Shown: positions 25,680 to 34,871, counted from the first letter of the stretch. The stretch is DNA of 64,000 nt from CAZYBO01 sp964645205 (GCA_964645205.1 CAZYBO010000002.1:372001-436000), one strand, 5' to 3'. The notes: generated from the sequence alone by a model not told the origin. Program-made: numbers and translations.

Positions 25680-26153
25680 ATGGATAAATTCCCGATGACT
25701 GCCGCAGGCTATACGCGGCTTGAGGCCGAGTTGAGACAGCGCAAATCCGTCGAGCGCCCCGCAATTATCGAGGCGATTTCGGAAGCGCGCGCGCATGGCG
25801 ATTTGTCGGAAAACGCGGAATACCATGCGGCGAAAGAAAAGCAGAGCTTCGTGGAAGGCCGCATCAAGGAGCTGGAGGCGGTAATTTCGCGCGCGGAGGT
25901 GATCGACGTGAAGGCGCTTTCCGGTGATTCGGTGAAGTTCGGCGCTACGGTAAAGCTGGCCGACGACGAATCGGGCGACGAAAGCACCTACCAGATCGTA
26001 GGCGAGCACGAGGCCGACCTGAAATCCGGCCAGATTTCCATCACCGCGCCGCTGGCGCGCGCCCTCATCGGCAAGAAAAAAGGCGATTCGGTGGAAGTGC
26101 GCACGCCCAAGGGCGGGAAGAGCTACGAAGTGGTGGCAATCGCGTATAAATAA
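25680..26153 (+). CDS. greA: Transcription elongation factor GreA
   Basis: At 157 residues it matches GreA, which enters the secondary channel of stalled RNA polymerase and stimulates transcript cleavage. The N-terminal coiled coil has PMTAAGYTRLEAELRQRKSV and the tip motif GDLSENAEYHAAKEKQ with the catalytic acidic pair. The C-terminal FKBP-like domain has GATVKLADDESGDESTYQIV and SITAPLARALIGKKKGD. ATG 25680 is the family start; an in-frame upstream start would add ten residues not seen in GreA. The position downstream of carAB is common in alphaproteobacteria. A large C-rich inverted repeat follows. Confidence 0.96.
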   Translation: MDKFPMTAAGYTRLEAELRQRKSVERPAIIEAISEARAHGDLSENAEYHAAKEKQSFVEGRIKELEAVISRAEVIDVKALSGDSVKFGATVKLADDESGDESTYQIVGEHEADLKSGQISITAPLARALIGKKKGDSVEVRTPKGGKSYEVVAIAYK

Positions 26154-26164
26154 ATTCCCTATAT

Positions 26165-26271
26165 TTCCTCCCCCCTTGTGGGGGAGGGGTAGGGAGGGGG
26201 GTGTCTATCAACGCATCAATATGTTGAAGCAGCCCCCTCTCCCCCGCCCTCTCCCACGAGGGGAGAGGGAG
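26165..26271. repeat. C-rich inverted repeat between greA and lhgO
   Basis: The left arm (CTCCCCCCTTGTGGGGGAGG and on to 26201) and the right arm (about 26232-26271, ending CCCACGAGGGGAGAGGGAG) are inverted imperfect copies of each other around a 30-base centre. Each arm is itself a palindrome of the CCCTCTCC(..)GGGAGAGG type found at 6246 and 10384. It may terminate greA transcription. Confidence 0.65.
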
Positions 26272-26287
26272 TAAACAAAGGGGTATT

Positions 26288-27487
26288 ATGACGACTACCA
26301 AAAAAACCGACTACCTCATCATCGGCGCGGGCGTTATCGGGCTGGCGGTGGCGCGGACGCTGCGGGAAAAATTTCCGGTGGCGAAGATTACCATCATCGA
26401 AAAAGAGGATCATGTCGCCGAGCATGGGAGCGGGCGCAATAGCGGCGTGCTGCATGCGGGGTTTTATTACGGCGCCGATTCGCTGAAGGCGAAATTCTGC
26501 CGCGAGGGGAATGCGGCGTGGAAAGCGTATGTGCAGCAGCATGGCTTGCGCATCAATCCCTGCCAGAAAGTGGTGGTCGCCAAAAACGAGGCGGAATGGG
26601 AATCCATCCACGAGCTGAAACGTCGCGGGGATGCCAACGGCGTCGAGGTGTCGGTGGTGGATGAGCAGGCGCTGGCGGCTATCGATCCCAACGCGAAAAC
26701 GCACCGCGAGGCGCTGCATTCGCCGACCACGGCCACTGTCGACCCGGTGGAAATTTGTAACCACCTTGCGCAGGGCTTGCGCGATAGCGGGGTAGAGATT
26801 CTGCTCTCGCACCCGTACCGCGAGCGGGTAGGGGATACGGCGGTGCTGGCGGGAAACATACGCATCTATGCCGGAAAAATATTCAATTGCGCAGGATTAT
26901 ATGCGGATAAGGTCGCTGACGATTTCGGGTTCGGACGGGATTACACGATCATCCCGTTCAAGGGCATCCATCTGCGCACGAAACTGCCGAATAATCTGGT
27001 AAAGACGCTGGTCTACCCGGTGCCGAATTTGAAAAACCCGTTCCTCGGCGTACATTTCAACCTTACGGTGGACGGGCATGTGAAAATCGGCCCCACTGCC
27101 ATCCCCGCCTTCTGGCGCGAGAATTATAAAGGGCTGGAAGGGTTCCGGTTAGACGAGCTGCTTTCCATCGCGGGATGGGAAACAAAACTGCTCGCTACCA
27201 ACGCGTTTAACTTCCGCGCGCTGGCGTGGGAGGAGATCCGCAAATACCAGCGCTCGCATTTGCTCAACCTCGTGCGTCCGATGGTGAAGCAGATGGATGA
27301 CACGCTGTTCGATACATGGATGCGGCCGGGTATCCGTGCGCAATTGCTGCATAAACAGTCGCTGAAATTATTGCAGGATTTTGTGGTGGAGGGGGATGGC
27401 AGCAGCGTGCATGTGCTTAACGCCGTGTCGCCTGCGTTTACCTGTAGCTTGCCGTTCGCGCAGTGGGTGGTGGGAACATACCTGTAA
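26288..27487 (+). CDS. lhgO: L-2-hydroxyglutarate oxidase-type FAD enzyme
   Basis: The 399-residue flavoprotein has an N-terminal dinucleotide fold TDYLIIGAGVIGLAVARTL, the acidic FAD ribose-binding end (ITIIEKEDHVAEHGSG), and the family mark GRNSGVLHAGFYY. NCAGLYADKVA and PFKGIHLRTK agree with the LhgO/YgaF branch of DAO oxidoreductases, which oxidise L-2-hydroxyglutarate to 2-oxoglutarate and pass electrons to the respiratory chain. Other DAO members act on related acids or amines, so the substrate is inferred. Its length is normal. It stands alone, convergent with the next gene with only six bases between the stops. Confidence 0.88.
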   Translation: MTTTKKTDYLIIGAGVIGLAVARTLREKFPVAKITIIEKEDHVAEHGSGRNSGVLHAGFYYGADSLKAKFCREGNAAWKAYVQQHGLRINPCQKVVVAKNEAEWESIHELKRRGDANGVEVSVVDEQALAAIDPNAKTHREALHSPTTATVDPVEICNHLAQGLRDSGVEILLSHPYRERVGDTAVLAGNIRIYAGKIFNCAGLYADKVADDFGFGRDYTIIPFKGIHLRTKLPNNLVKTLVYPVPNLKNPFLGVHFNLTVDGHVKIGPTAIPAFWRENYKGLEGFRLDELLSIAGWETKLLATNAFNFRALAWEEIRKYQRSHLLNLVRPMVKQMDDTLFDTWMRPGIRAQLLHKQSLKLLQDFVVEGDGSSVHVLNAVSPAFTCSLPFAQWVVGTYL

Positions 27488-27493
27488 TAAGCC

Positions 27494-28318
27494 CTATTCG
27501 CCCAGCCTGCGCCCGCTCCTGCTTCCTAACGAATCCGTCCAGAGTTTGCCGTCTGCGCGCGCCACGTCGAGTCGAGGTTTCTTGTCTATTTCGATTATGG
27601 CTCCTAACTGGTCAATGGTCATTTCACGCACGATCTCTGGCGAAGGTTTATAGGAGGTGGTGTAATCCTTTCTTAGCGGCTCGCCCCTTAGTGCGGCGAC
27701 CCTGTTTTCTACCTCAATGGCGGGGACTTCAAAACGATCGACATAATGTTTGAAATCCGGGTCGTTGTACAGATGACGTTCTACCGTTCCCTGCAGAGGC
27801 ATTACGGCGCCATCTACGTAATTTGCTATATGTGCTCTTGCTGTATGATAATCCGTCGCTTCCGAGGCTTTCATCAGCGGTTTTATTGCTTCCATAAGCT
27901 CTGCTTCGCTCATTTTCGGCATGGCGGCCGCTTCCGCTTTAAGTCGAATGCCCAATAAAGCCATATCCGCATCAGCAGCTTCTTTTGCGGGTCTTGCCGT
28001 ATGCTCCAATTCATGTGCCAGCGCTCGTTCAACGGATATAGCGTGCGATGTTCCATCCGCTGCTTCTATGGATATGTGGGCGATGTGTCTCGGATTTATT
28101 TTTAGGACGTGGCCGAGCAGGGGATAGTGACCGGTCTGTTCTGTCGTCGTGGCGACGATGGTTAGGGGAATGCCGTGCGTAGCATGTGCATTATGCAGCA
28201 GTTCTTGCCCGATACCTTCGGCTTTGGGGGAAAGAAGCCATTCCATGGCTTCTTCCACGCGCTGCACCGCTGCGCGTTCTTCCCCGATAATTTTAAAAAG
28301 AGTTTTTACATCAACCAT
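27494..28318 (-). CDS. Putative zinc metallopeptidase resembling the M91 effector family
   Basis: The 274-residue protein has ALAHELEHTARPA near residue 95, an exact HExxH zinc-peptidase motif in a helix. About 110 residues later comes EVENRVAALRGEPLRKDY. That second block resembles the EN-x-R-x-E-x-G-x-P-x-R-x-Y signature I associate with peptidase family M91 (NleD-type type III effectors). No signal peptide or membrane segment is visible. The remainder is helical. If real, it would be a cytosolic or secreted protease with unknown targets. It is monocistronic, separated by 78 bases from the next gene on the same strand. The call is motif-based. Confidence 0.55.
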   Translation of the reverse strand: MVDVKTLFKIIGEERAAVQRVEEAMEWLLSPKAEGIGQELLHNAHATHGIPLTIVATTTEQTGHYPLLGHVLKINPRHIAHISIEAADGTSHAISVERALAHELEHTARPAKEAADADMALLGIRLKAEAAAMPKMSEAELMEAIKPLMKASEATDYHTARAHIANYVDGAVMPLQGTVERHLYNDPDFKHYVDRFEVPAIEVENRVAALRGEPLRKDYTTSYKPSPEIVREMTIDQLGAIIEIDKKPRLDVARADGKLWTDSLGSRSGRRLGE

Positions 28319-28396
28319 GCCGCTATAATAGCACGAATTACGGATGATTTTATGAAGGTTTTGTTAAAATAACCGGCAACAGCGCAAGGCGGTTGG

Positions 28397-28756
28397 TTAA
28401 TACTCGTCCCAGGCCTTTTTCTCGGAAGGAGCGGCGACCGGCGGGGCGGATGGTGCCTGCGAGTCGATGACCTGATAGCTTCCGGCGACTTCTTTGCGGA
28501 TTTCCGGGGTGGGTTCGCCGCGCCCTGCGGCGATGACCGAACCGAAATCGCTCGGGTTGAAGGAATTGCCGGAGCGGATGGCGCTCTTGAGGTTCTGGAG
28601 ATCGCCCAGCGTGATTTTCAGGTAGGAATAGATTTTATCGCCGAAGGAATTTTTTCCGTACAGCAACAGCACGACGAACTGTTCAGCCAGCGAAGCCTCG
28701 CCGCCTGACGCGGCATTATTGCCGGAAAGCGTATTGGTCGTCCATTTCGTCGTCAT
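28397..28756 (-). CDS. Unknown small acidic protein
   Basis: The 119-residue protein begins with a low-complexity Thr/Asn/Ser stretch. A short amphipathic core (AEQFVVLLLYGKNSFGDKI, then YSYLKITLGDLQNLKSAI) follows, and the end is proline- and alanine-rich. No signal peptide or known motif was recognised. No strong ribosome binding site precedes the ATG. The codon pattern is consistent with a real gene, but there is little other support. It lies in a run of unknown minus-strand genes between lhgO and the helicase. Confidence 0.55.
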   Translation of the reverse strand: MTTKWTTNTLSGNNAASGGEASLAEQFVVLLLYGKNSFGDKIYSYLKITLGDLQNLKSAIRSGNSFNPSDFGSVIAAGRGEPTPEIRKEVAGSYQVIDSQAPSAPPVAAPSEKKAWDEY

Positions 28757-28880
28757 TAGCCTGCTCGATCCCGCTGCAAAATACGCAATCGCAACATATT
28801 ACACTAAAGAGCGGTAAATTGAAAGGTGAAACAACGGATTAGGGCTAAATTGCCCGCAGGCGTGGCCTAATTCCCACAGC

Positions 28881-29063
28881 TTAGGCGAGTTCCATGCCCG
28901 TGCCGCTCATGGAGGGAAGGCCGCCGTTGGAGGCTCCCTGGGAGGCTAGCGAAATGGAGTTAATGTTGCGGGCGAACTCGGAACCTACCGCTTGACCGAT
29001 CTTGCTGTTGGCGTGAGCAAACTCAACACCGGTGCAGCACGCAAAATCTTCTGAAACTGCCAT
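28881..29063 (-). CDS. Unknown 60-residue protein with a strong ribosome binding site
   Basis: This small protein contains a Cys-Cys pair (EDFACCTGVEFAHAN) and a Gly/Ser-rich C-terminus (SQGASNGGLPSMSGTGMELA). GGAGGG lies six bases before the ATG, a much better Shine-Dalgarno than most genes here, which argues that it is translated. There is no membrane segment. I do not recognise it. Its 5' end faces the Pho-box region of the divergent helicase gene, 118 bases away. Confidence 0.55.
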   Translation of the reverse strand: MAVSEDFACCTGVEFAHANSKIGQAVGSEFARNINSISLASQGASNGGLPSMSGTGMELA

Positions 29064-29180
29064 ATTCCCTCCGCAAAACGCCTGATTTTTTTATCGCGTA
29101 AAAAACGTATAAGAACATCCTAATCAAAAGCAAAAACCGGTTCAAATAGTAAGTTGGGGATACGTGCAAACTTCATCGTT

Positions 29181-29213
29181 CCGTCACCGTTTTGTCATAA
29201 AACTGTCATAGTG
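29181..29213 (+). promoter_or_regulatory. Consensus PhoB box upstream of the SF2 helicase
   Basis: Three 11-base units are CCGTCACCGTT, TTGTCATAAAA and CTGTCATAGTG. Units two and three together read TTGTCATAAAACTGTCAT, which differs from the Pho box consensus only at the first base. It is the best site in the window and lies 98 bases before the helicase ATG. Confidence 0.65.
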
Positions 29214-29310
29214 ATTAACCGGAATGGCAAAACGCCTCTGAATCTTCATACTTGTTAACGATAGCCTTTGCTAGAATGGCGGTTTGAACATAAGCTACAA
29301 GGCTAAACCC

Positions 29311-32193
29311 ATGAGTGATCGCAAGGCTCATCTTACCGATATTGCCAGCGCGCTTAGCGCAGCGCTTGCCCCCGACGCATCCGGCAAGGTGCGCTTCGGC
29401 GATGCGGGTGAAGAGCTGCGCCTTTCCCAGCAGGAAACACTGGCTGCTATCAAGCAATATTGGGAACGTTCTGGGCAGTTAGGATATATCGTTGGCCCCG
29501 GTGGTGTTGGCAAAACCCGCAATGGCATTGCACTTTCCGACGTGCTGCATAAGCACGGTAAAAAAACCCTCTTCGTGGTGCCAAGCCAACAGGCGCTTGT
29601 TGATTTTGCCGCCAAAGCGGAGGAGCTTTGCCCCGCCATGCATGTGGGCAAGGTTTATGCAGGCGAAAAGCGTATCGGCGATCTGACCTTTATTACGTAC
29701 GCCTCGTTGCTCAAGCGCGTGTTAGGCGTTGATGAAGGGCAGGATGGCGCTAAAAATGAATTACCCAATGGGCTTGTCATACATCCTAAGGACTACGATC
29801 TGGTCGTCTGGGATGAAGCGCATATGTATCTCACCGCAAATGCCCAACGCCTGCTGAAGCAATTTCCGCATGCCCAGCATGTGGGTATGACCGCTACCCC
29901 GCGTTACTATGAAGGCAAGGAAGTAGGGGAGGTCTTCGGCCATGAGATCCACCGGATTTCATTGAACACCGCGCGCGATCGCGGTGAAATATGCGATTGG
30001 ACAAACATTCTCTACGATACGGGCTTGAAGACCGGCATTGTGCTGAGCAGCCCCGATCAGGAAGAAAGCGAAGCAGTGGCGCGGGCGCTTAATCGTGCGG
30101 ATCGCAATCACCTGATCGCGCATCTTTATAAGAACGAAGAAATCAATGTAAAGCGCGGTGGTAGGAAACGCCGTTATTTCCTCGCCGGTGAGCCGGCAAT
30201 CGTATTTTGCGCCAGCATCGACCACACACACGATATGGCGGATCATATCAATAAAATGCTCGCCCCGGCATTGAAACACGACGAGGCGTTTCGGCATAAA
30301 CTGCGCGATAAGGGGATTAATCCCGACGATCCGGAACTGGTCATCGCCGCGCCGATTCACACTGGAGCGAGCGCATCGCATCCGGGCATGGATTTGGACA
30401 CGCGTAATGCGCTTGTGGATCGCTACCATAAGCGCAAGGTTTTGATGCTGGTTTCAACGTCGGTGCTGCAACAATCGTTCGATAGTCCGAAGACGTCGGT
30501 GGTGTTCGACAGCGTGCCGAGACAGACCTATGTCGGCGTTGCACAGGCGGGCATGCGTGCCACCCGCGCAGGCAAGGATATGGCTTTTATCATCAATATT
30601 CAGGATGGCGATTATCCTTCGCTCACCTTCTCCGATTTTGAAGAAAACCGTGGCAGGGAAGAAGGGGTGCGCGTTGATATTGTTAAGCGCGACCAGCATA
30701 AACATCATCGGGAAGTTACACACATAGATGTGCCGGAACTTCCGCTGGTGGATTATCGCTCCATTTCAGGGGACGAACTTGGCCAGCTCGTCAAAAAACG
30801 CGCGGTACAGCAGCAGAGAGCACTAAAAGAGCGGGCGATCGTATTAACGCCCGAGGAAATGGATCGGGTGCGTGAAGTCATTCCCCGCGTGCATAACGGG
30901 GAGGCGGATGCGGCTGACGATCTCATTCGAGCCACGGCCGACTGGCGCAAGCGTGTGTCCAAGCAATATCGCCGCGAAATTCTGGGCGGTGTTCGGGTCG
31001 ATCAGGATGCGTTGAAGGATGTGGAAACCGATAGCCTCATACTTTCTGTTGCTGCCTTGCAGGAAAAAAGGCTTGGTACATGGGGGCAGTTAGCCGCCCA
31101 TTACAAACTTCAACTGGGCAGGAAAATGGAAAGCCTGCTGAAGAAAACCGGCAAGCGGCCATCGCATGAACCGCTCGACCCTAACGATGGGCACATTCCT
31201 TCAGGTGCTTCACTCACAGGTCGCACGGCGGAAGATAATGCGCGCACCGAAAAAATCGTTGATGCCGTTGAAGCGGGATGGGCAAACCATTTCGGCGTTC
31301 CCAGCCGCACGGCGATCTTAGATAAGCTGGCCAATGAGCCGCATTCGCACAGAAGGTTTTATGGTAGAATACCTGATCCATCTGAATGTATTGATAAAAT
31401 AAGATTATACCAGAATCGTGCTGATGGCGATCCGGTCACCAATAATATTAATTACAGAGATTACGATTTATGGGTGGATTTACTGCGGTCGTCGCCTCCT
31501 GCGGACATAGCGAGGCAATATCAGCAGGATTTACGGTTTATACTTAGCAAACCGGGTTGGAATGGAAATTCCATTGAAGAGATCGCTCTTTATATGGAAG
31601 TGCCGAAAGCGGATTTAACACATCTTCTGTGGCGGTCATCTGAGCCGCAGGATGCGTTGCGGGCTTTAACCCCAAAGATGGTTAATAAAATGCGTGCACA
31701 CGCTCGTAAGCTCGGCGGGGAAGAAAACGTCGCCGCGTTTGACGAAACCATGGAATTGCTAAAAGGGGCTCTTGATAGACTCGACAGAAAAAATGAAAGT
31801 TCGCGCCTCAGTCGGCTACGTGCTGAGCGCATTGAAGATCTTAGCAGAGAGCTTCGCGCATCCACCCATTACCTATTTCGTGATGCCGCCGATGATTTGT
31901 TGAAGATAATTCCAAAAGATGACTACTGGAAATTGGTCGGATGGGTGGGTGGGCGGCATTATTATAGGACAGACGCAAAACGGCGTTGGCATGATGATGG
32001 CAGGGTCGACTACGATGCGCTAAAATTGCTAAGCAAGCATTTTGATCGTATATGCGAAAAAAACGGTGATTTCTTGATGGGTTCAGATCAAAGCGGACGG
32101 TTGGAGCGAATGAGGCCGATGATTGCGGAACTCTGGAAGCTATTGACTCCACGCGAACAATCTTCAAACCAGCCGCCATCTTTAGGCCGCTAA
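29311..32193 (+). CDS. Large SF2 (DEAH-type) helicase with unknown C-terminal half
   Basis: The 960-residue protein has a superfamily 2 helicase core: motif I YIVGPGGVGKTRNG (near residue 61), motif II VVWDEAHM (near 166), motif III GMTATPRYYEG, motif V-like LVSTSVLQQSFDSP and a motif VI QAGMRATRAGKD (near 412). The organisation resembles restriction-type or defence-associated helicases (ResIII/DEAD group), but no nuclease motif is visible. The C-terminal 390 residues are unassigned and contain several helix-turn-helix-like stretches, such as NSIEEIALYMEVPKADLTHL. ATG 29311 was chosen over an upstream TTG. Base composition falls toward A/T in the C-terminal part (31360-31600). It is a lone gene behind a consensus Pho box. 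Confidence 0.85.
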   Translation: MSDRKAHLTDIASALSAALAPDASGKVRFGDAGEELRLSQQETLAAIKQYWERSGQLGYIVGPGGVGKTRNGIALSDVLHKHGKKTLFVVPSQQALVDFAAKAEELCPAMHVGKVYAGEKRIGDLTFITYASLLKRVLGVDEGQDGAKNELPNGLVIHPKDYDLVVWDEAHMYLTANAQRLLKQFPHAQHVGMTATPRYYEGKEVGEVFGHEIHRISLNTARDRGEICDWTNILYDTGLKTGIVLSSPDQEESEAVARALNRADRNHLIAHLYKNEEINVKRGGRKRRYFLAGEPAIVFCASIDHTHDMADHINKMLAPALKHDEAFRHKLRDKGINPDDPELVIAAPIHTGASASHPGMDLDTRNALVDRYHKRKVLMLVSTSVLQQSFDSPKTSVVFDSVPRQTYVGVAQAGMRATRAGKDMAFIINIQDGDYPSLTFSDFEENRGREEGVRVDIVKRDQHKHHREVTHIDVPELPLVDYRSISGDELGQLVKKRAVQQQRALKERAIVLTPEEMDRVREVIPRVHNGEADAADDLIRATADWRKRVSKQYRREILGGVRVDQDALKDVETDSLILSVAALQEKRLGTWGQLAAHYKLQLGRKMESLLKKTGKRPSHEPLDPNDGHIPSGASLTGRTAEDNARTEKIVDAVEAGWANHFGVPSRTAILDKLANEPHSHRRFYGRIPDPSECIDKIRLYQNRADGDPVTNNINYRDYDLWVDLLRSSPPADIARQYQQDLRFILSKPGWNGNSIEEIALYMEVPKADLTHLLWRSSEPQDALRALTPKMVNKMRAHARKLGGEENVAAFDETMELLKGALDRLDRKNESSRLSRLRAERIEDLSRELRASTHYLFRDAADDLLKIIPKDDYWKLVGWVGGRHYYRTDAKRRWHDDGRVDYDALKLLSKHFDRICEKNGDFLMGSDQSGRLERMRPMIAELWKLLTPREQSSNQPPSLGR

Positions 32194-32213
32194 TTCTTTA
32201 CCCTAAGCAGGGC

Positions 32214-33647
32214 TTATACCTGCGTGCCGCCTACCGTCAACCCGTCGATCAACATGCTTGGCTGGCCTACGCCTACGGGCACGCTCTGGCCGGCTTTGCC
32301 GCAGGTGCCGATGCCGTCGTCGAGCGCCATGTCGTTTCCTACGCCGCGTACTTTGGTGAGGGCGTCGGGACCGTTGCCGATCAAGGTTGCGCCTTTGATG
32401 GGCGAGGTGATTTTACCGTTTTCGATAAGGTAGGCTTCCGATGCGGAAAATACGAATTTGCCTGAGGTGATGTCTACCTGCCCGCCGCCGAAATGTGCGG
32501 CATAGATGCCTTTTTTTATTGAGGCGATGAGATCGGCCTGCGTAGCGTTCCCTGCGAGCATGTAGGTGTTGGTCATGCGCGGCATGGGCTGGTGGGAAAA
32601 ACTTTCACGGCGTCCGTTGCCGGTGGTGCGCATGTTCATCAGCCGCGCGTTGAGACGATCTTGCAGATAGCCGGTGAGGATGCCGTCTTCGATCAAGACG
32701 GTACGTCCCGTGGGCGTGCCTTCGTCGTCGATGGACAGCGACCCGCGACGGTCGCTGAGCGTGCCGTCATCGACTACCGTTACGCCTTTGGAGGCGACCT
32801 GTTTACCCATAAGGCCGGAAAATGCAGAAGTGCCCTTGCGGTTGAAATCGCCCTCCAGCCCGTGACCGATGGCTTCGTGCAGCAACACGCCGCACCAGCC
32901 GGAGCCGAGCAATACCTGCATTTCGCCCGCAGGGGCGGGAACGGCGTCGAGATTCACGAGCGCCTGGCGCAGCGCTTCGTCGGCCATCGCACGCCATTTT
33001 TTTTCGTCCATATACGCGGTATAGGCCACGCGCCCGCCTGCACCCGACGAGCCCGACTCCATGCGTCCGTCGCGCTCGACCAAAACGTTGATATTCAGCC
33101 GCACCAGCGGGCGGATGTCGTCGGCGATCCGCCCGTCCGCCTTCATGATGCGCACGACCTGCCACTGGCCGGTCAGCGATGCGGATACCTGCTTCACCAA
33201 CGGGTTCTTCTGACGCAGATACTGGTCGATCTGTGTGAGCAGCTCGATTTTTTTCTCCAGCGCGACGCCCTCAAGCGGGTTGGCGTCGGTATAGAGCGCC
33301 CGATTCGTGCCAAAAGGGGGCGTGATGGCGGCATGCACGCCGCGCTGCCCGAAATTAACGGCGCGCACGGTTTCCGCCGCTCGCTTCAGGGCGCCCTCGT
33401 CGAGGTTGGAGGCGTGCGCGTAGGCGGTAGCCTCGCCCAGCACCGAGCGCAGGCCGAAGCCCTGCATGGCGGTATGGCTTGCGTTTTTCAGGCGTCCGTC
33501 GTCAAAACTTAAACTTTCGGACTGATGGTATTCGAGGAACAGCTCCCCGTCATCCATGCCGGAGAGCGCATCCTTGACAAGCGCCTCCGTGCGCGGAAGG
33601 TCAAGCCCCGTGCGGGTGAAAAACAGTTCGTCGGCGATGTGGGGCAT
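32214..33647 (-). CDS. tldD: TldD metalloprotease subunit
   Basis: The 477-residue protein is TldD, the catalytic subunit of the TldD/TldE zinc protease, which trims unfolded or modified peptides such as microcins and PQQ-type precursors. The HExxxH motif lies in LLHEAIGHGLEGDFN. The family blocks QASKGVTVVDDGTL-like ASKGVTVVDDGTLSDRRGS, DDEGTPTGRTVLIEDG and ATGNGRRESF-like TTGNGRRESFSHQPMPRM are clear. Length is normal. The partner tldE/pmbA is not in the window. TldD lying divergent from ctaC is a frequent order in alphaproteobacteria. Its stop lies 21 bases from the convergent helicase stop. Confidence 0.93.
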   Translation of the reverse strand: MPHIADELFFTRTGLDLPRTEALVKDALSGMDDGELFLEYHQSESLSFDDGRLKNASHTAMQGFGLRSVLGEATAYAHASNLDEGALKRAAETVRAVNFGQRGVHAAITPPFGTNRALYTDANPLEGVALEKKIELLTQIDQYLRQKNPLVKQVSASLTGQWQVVRIMKADGRIADDIRPLVRLNINVLVERDGRMESGSSGAGGRVAYTAYMDEKKWRAMADEALRQALVNLDAVPAPAGEMQVLLGSGWCGVLLHEAIGHGLEGDFNRKGTSAFSGLMGKQVASKGVTVVDDGTLSDRRGSLSIDDEGTPTGRTVLIEDGILTGYLQDRLNARLMNMRTTGNGRRESFSHQPMPRMTNTYMLAGNATQADLIASIKKGIYAAHFGGGQVDITSGKFVFSASEAYLIENGKITSPIKGATLIGNGPDALTKVRGVGNDMALDDGIGTCGKAGQSVPVGVGQPSMLIDGLTVGGTQV

Positions 33648-33826
33648 GGGGCGATTCCATAGGGTTTCATGGCGATCGTGGCATAGTTATCACGCTGCCA
33701 CGGATCAGGACTAGCACGTTGCTATCGTTTTGACAAAAAACATTGCGCTCGCCAAAAGGAAAGTTTACAAAGCGAATCGCGCTTGCGCGTTTCTTTATAT
33801 TATATTGATCGTTATAGGGATTGTCG

Positions 33827-34825
33827 ATGAAACGTCTGTTTTTGCCGCTTTGTGCGGTTTCGTGGCTAGCTGCGGCCTTTTCCGCTTACGCCGAACCTGC
33901 CGACGAAAGTTTCCCCAAGCCCTGGCAACTCGGTTTCCAGACGCCCGCCTCGCCGGTGATGGAGCGTCTTTATACCATGCACGATTACCTGCTGTGGATG
34001 TGCGTGATCATCAGCCTGTTCGTGCTGGCGTTGACGCTGTATATATGCGTGCGCTTCAGCCGCCGTAACAACCCCGTTCCGAGCAAAACGACCCATAACA
34101 CCACCATCGAAGTGATCTGGACGGTGGTGCCCATCATCATCCTCATCGCCATCGCCATTCCCTCGCTGCGCCTGCATTATTTCATGGAGCATAATCCCGC
34201 GCCGGACATGACGCTGAAAATCGTCGGCAACCAATGGTACTGGCACTATGAATATCCCGACCACGGCGACATCAGCTTCGACAGCAACATCAAGGCCGAC
34301 AAGGAGTTGAAGGAAGGCGAACATCGCCTGCTTGCGGTCGATAACCATGTGGTCGTTCCCGTGGATACCAACGTGCGCGTGCTGCTGACGGCGGCCGACG
34401 TGATCCACGCATGGGCAATGCCCGCGCTCGGCGTGAAGCGCGACGCAGTGCCGGGGCGCTTGAACGAAACCTGGTTCAAAGCCACGAAGGTCGGCCGTTA
34501 TTACGGCCAGTGCTCCGAGCTTTGCGGCGTCCGCCACGGCTTCATGCCGATTGTGCTCGACGTGGTGAGCAAGGAAGATTTCGCCAAGTGGGTGAAAGAA
34601 AAGCAGAAGGGCGGCGCTGCGGCCGAACCTGAAAAGGAAGCGGCGAAGGAGCCTGTGAAGGAAGCGGAAGCGCCCGCGCCGGAAAAGCCGAAACCTGCTA
34701 AGGAAAAAGAGAAAAAGCCTGTCGAAAAGAAAGAAAAGAAAAAACCAGAGCCTAAGCCTGAGGACAGCGAAGAAGAAAGCGCTCCCGAGCCTGAAAAAAC
34801 GAACGACGATGAGGCGCAGGAATAA
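33827..34825 (+). CDS. ctaC: Cytochrome c oxidase subunit II with long charged C-terminal tail
   Basis: The 332-residue subunit accepts electrons from cytochrome c at its CuA centre. It has a signal peptide (KRLFLPLCAVSWLAAAFSAY), two membrane helices (residues 50-75 and 95-115), the aromatic strand GNQWYWHYEYPD and the CuA ligands in CSELCGVRHGFM. After the usual end near residue 255 it continues for about 75 residues of Lys, Glu, Pro and Ala repeats (for example EKEAAKEPVKEAEAPAPEKP), an unusual periplasmic extension. ATG 33827 was chosen because the signal peptide begins there. A TTGACA hexamer at 33732 has no clear -10 partner. Confidence 0.93.
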   Translation: MKRLFLPLCAVSWLAAAFSAYAEPADESFPKPWQLGFQTPASPVMERLYTMHDYLLWMCVIISLFVLALTLYICVRFSRRNNPVPSKTTHNTTIEVIWTVVPIIILIAIAIPSLRLHYFMEHNPAPDMTLKIVGNQWYWHYEYPDHGDISFDSNIKADKELKEGEHRLLAVDNHVVVPVDTNVRVLLTAADVIHAWAMPALGVKRDAVPGRLNETWFKATKVGRYYGQCSELCGVRHGFMPIVLDVVSKEDFAKWVKEKQKGGAAAEPEKEAAKEPVKEAEAPAPEKPKPAKEKEKKPVEKKEKKKPEPKPEDSEEESAPEPEKTNDDEAQE

Positions 34826-34871
34826 CGCACACCGCTACGACGCAAACTAATGCAAGGATAAACGGAATTTT

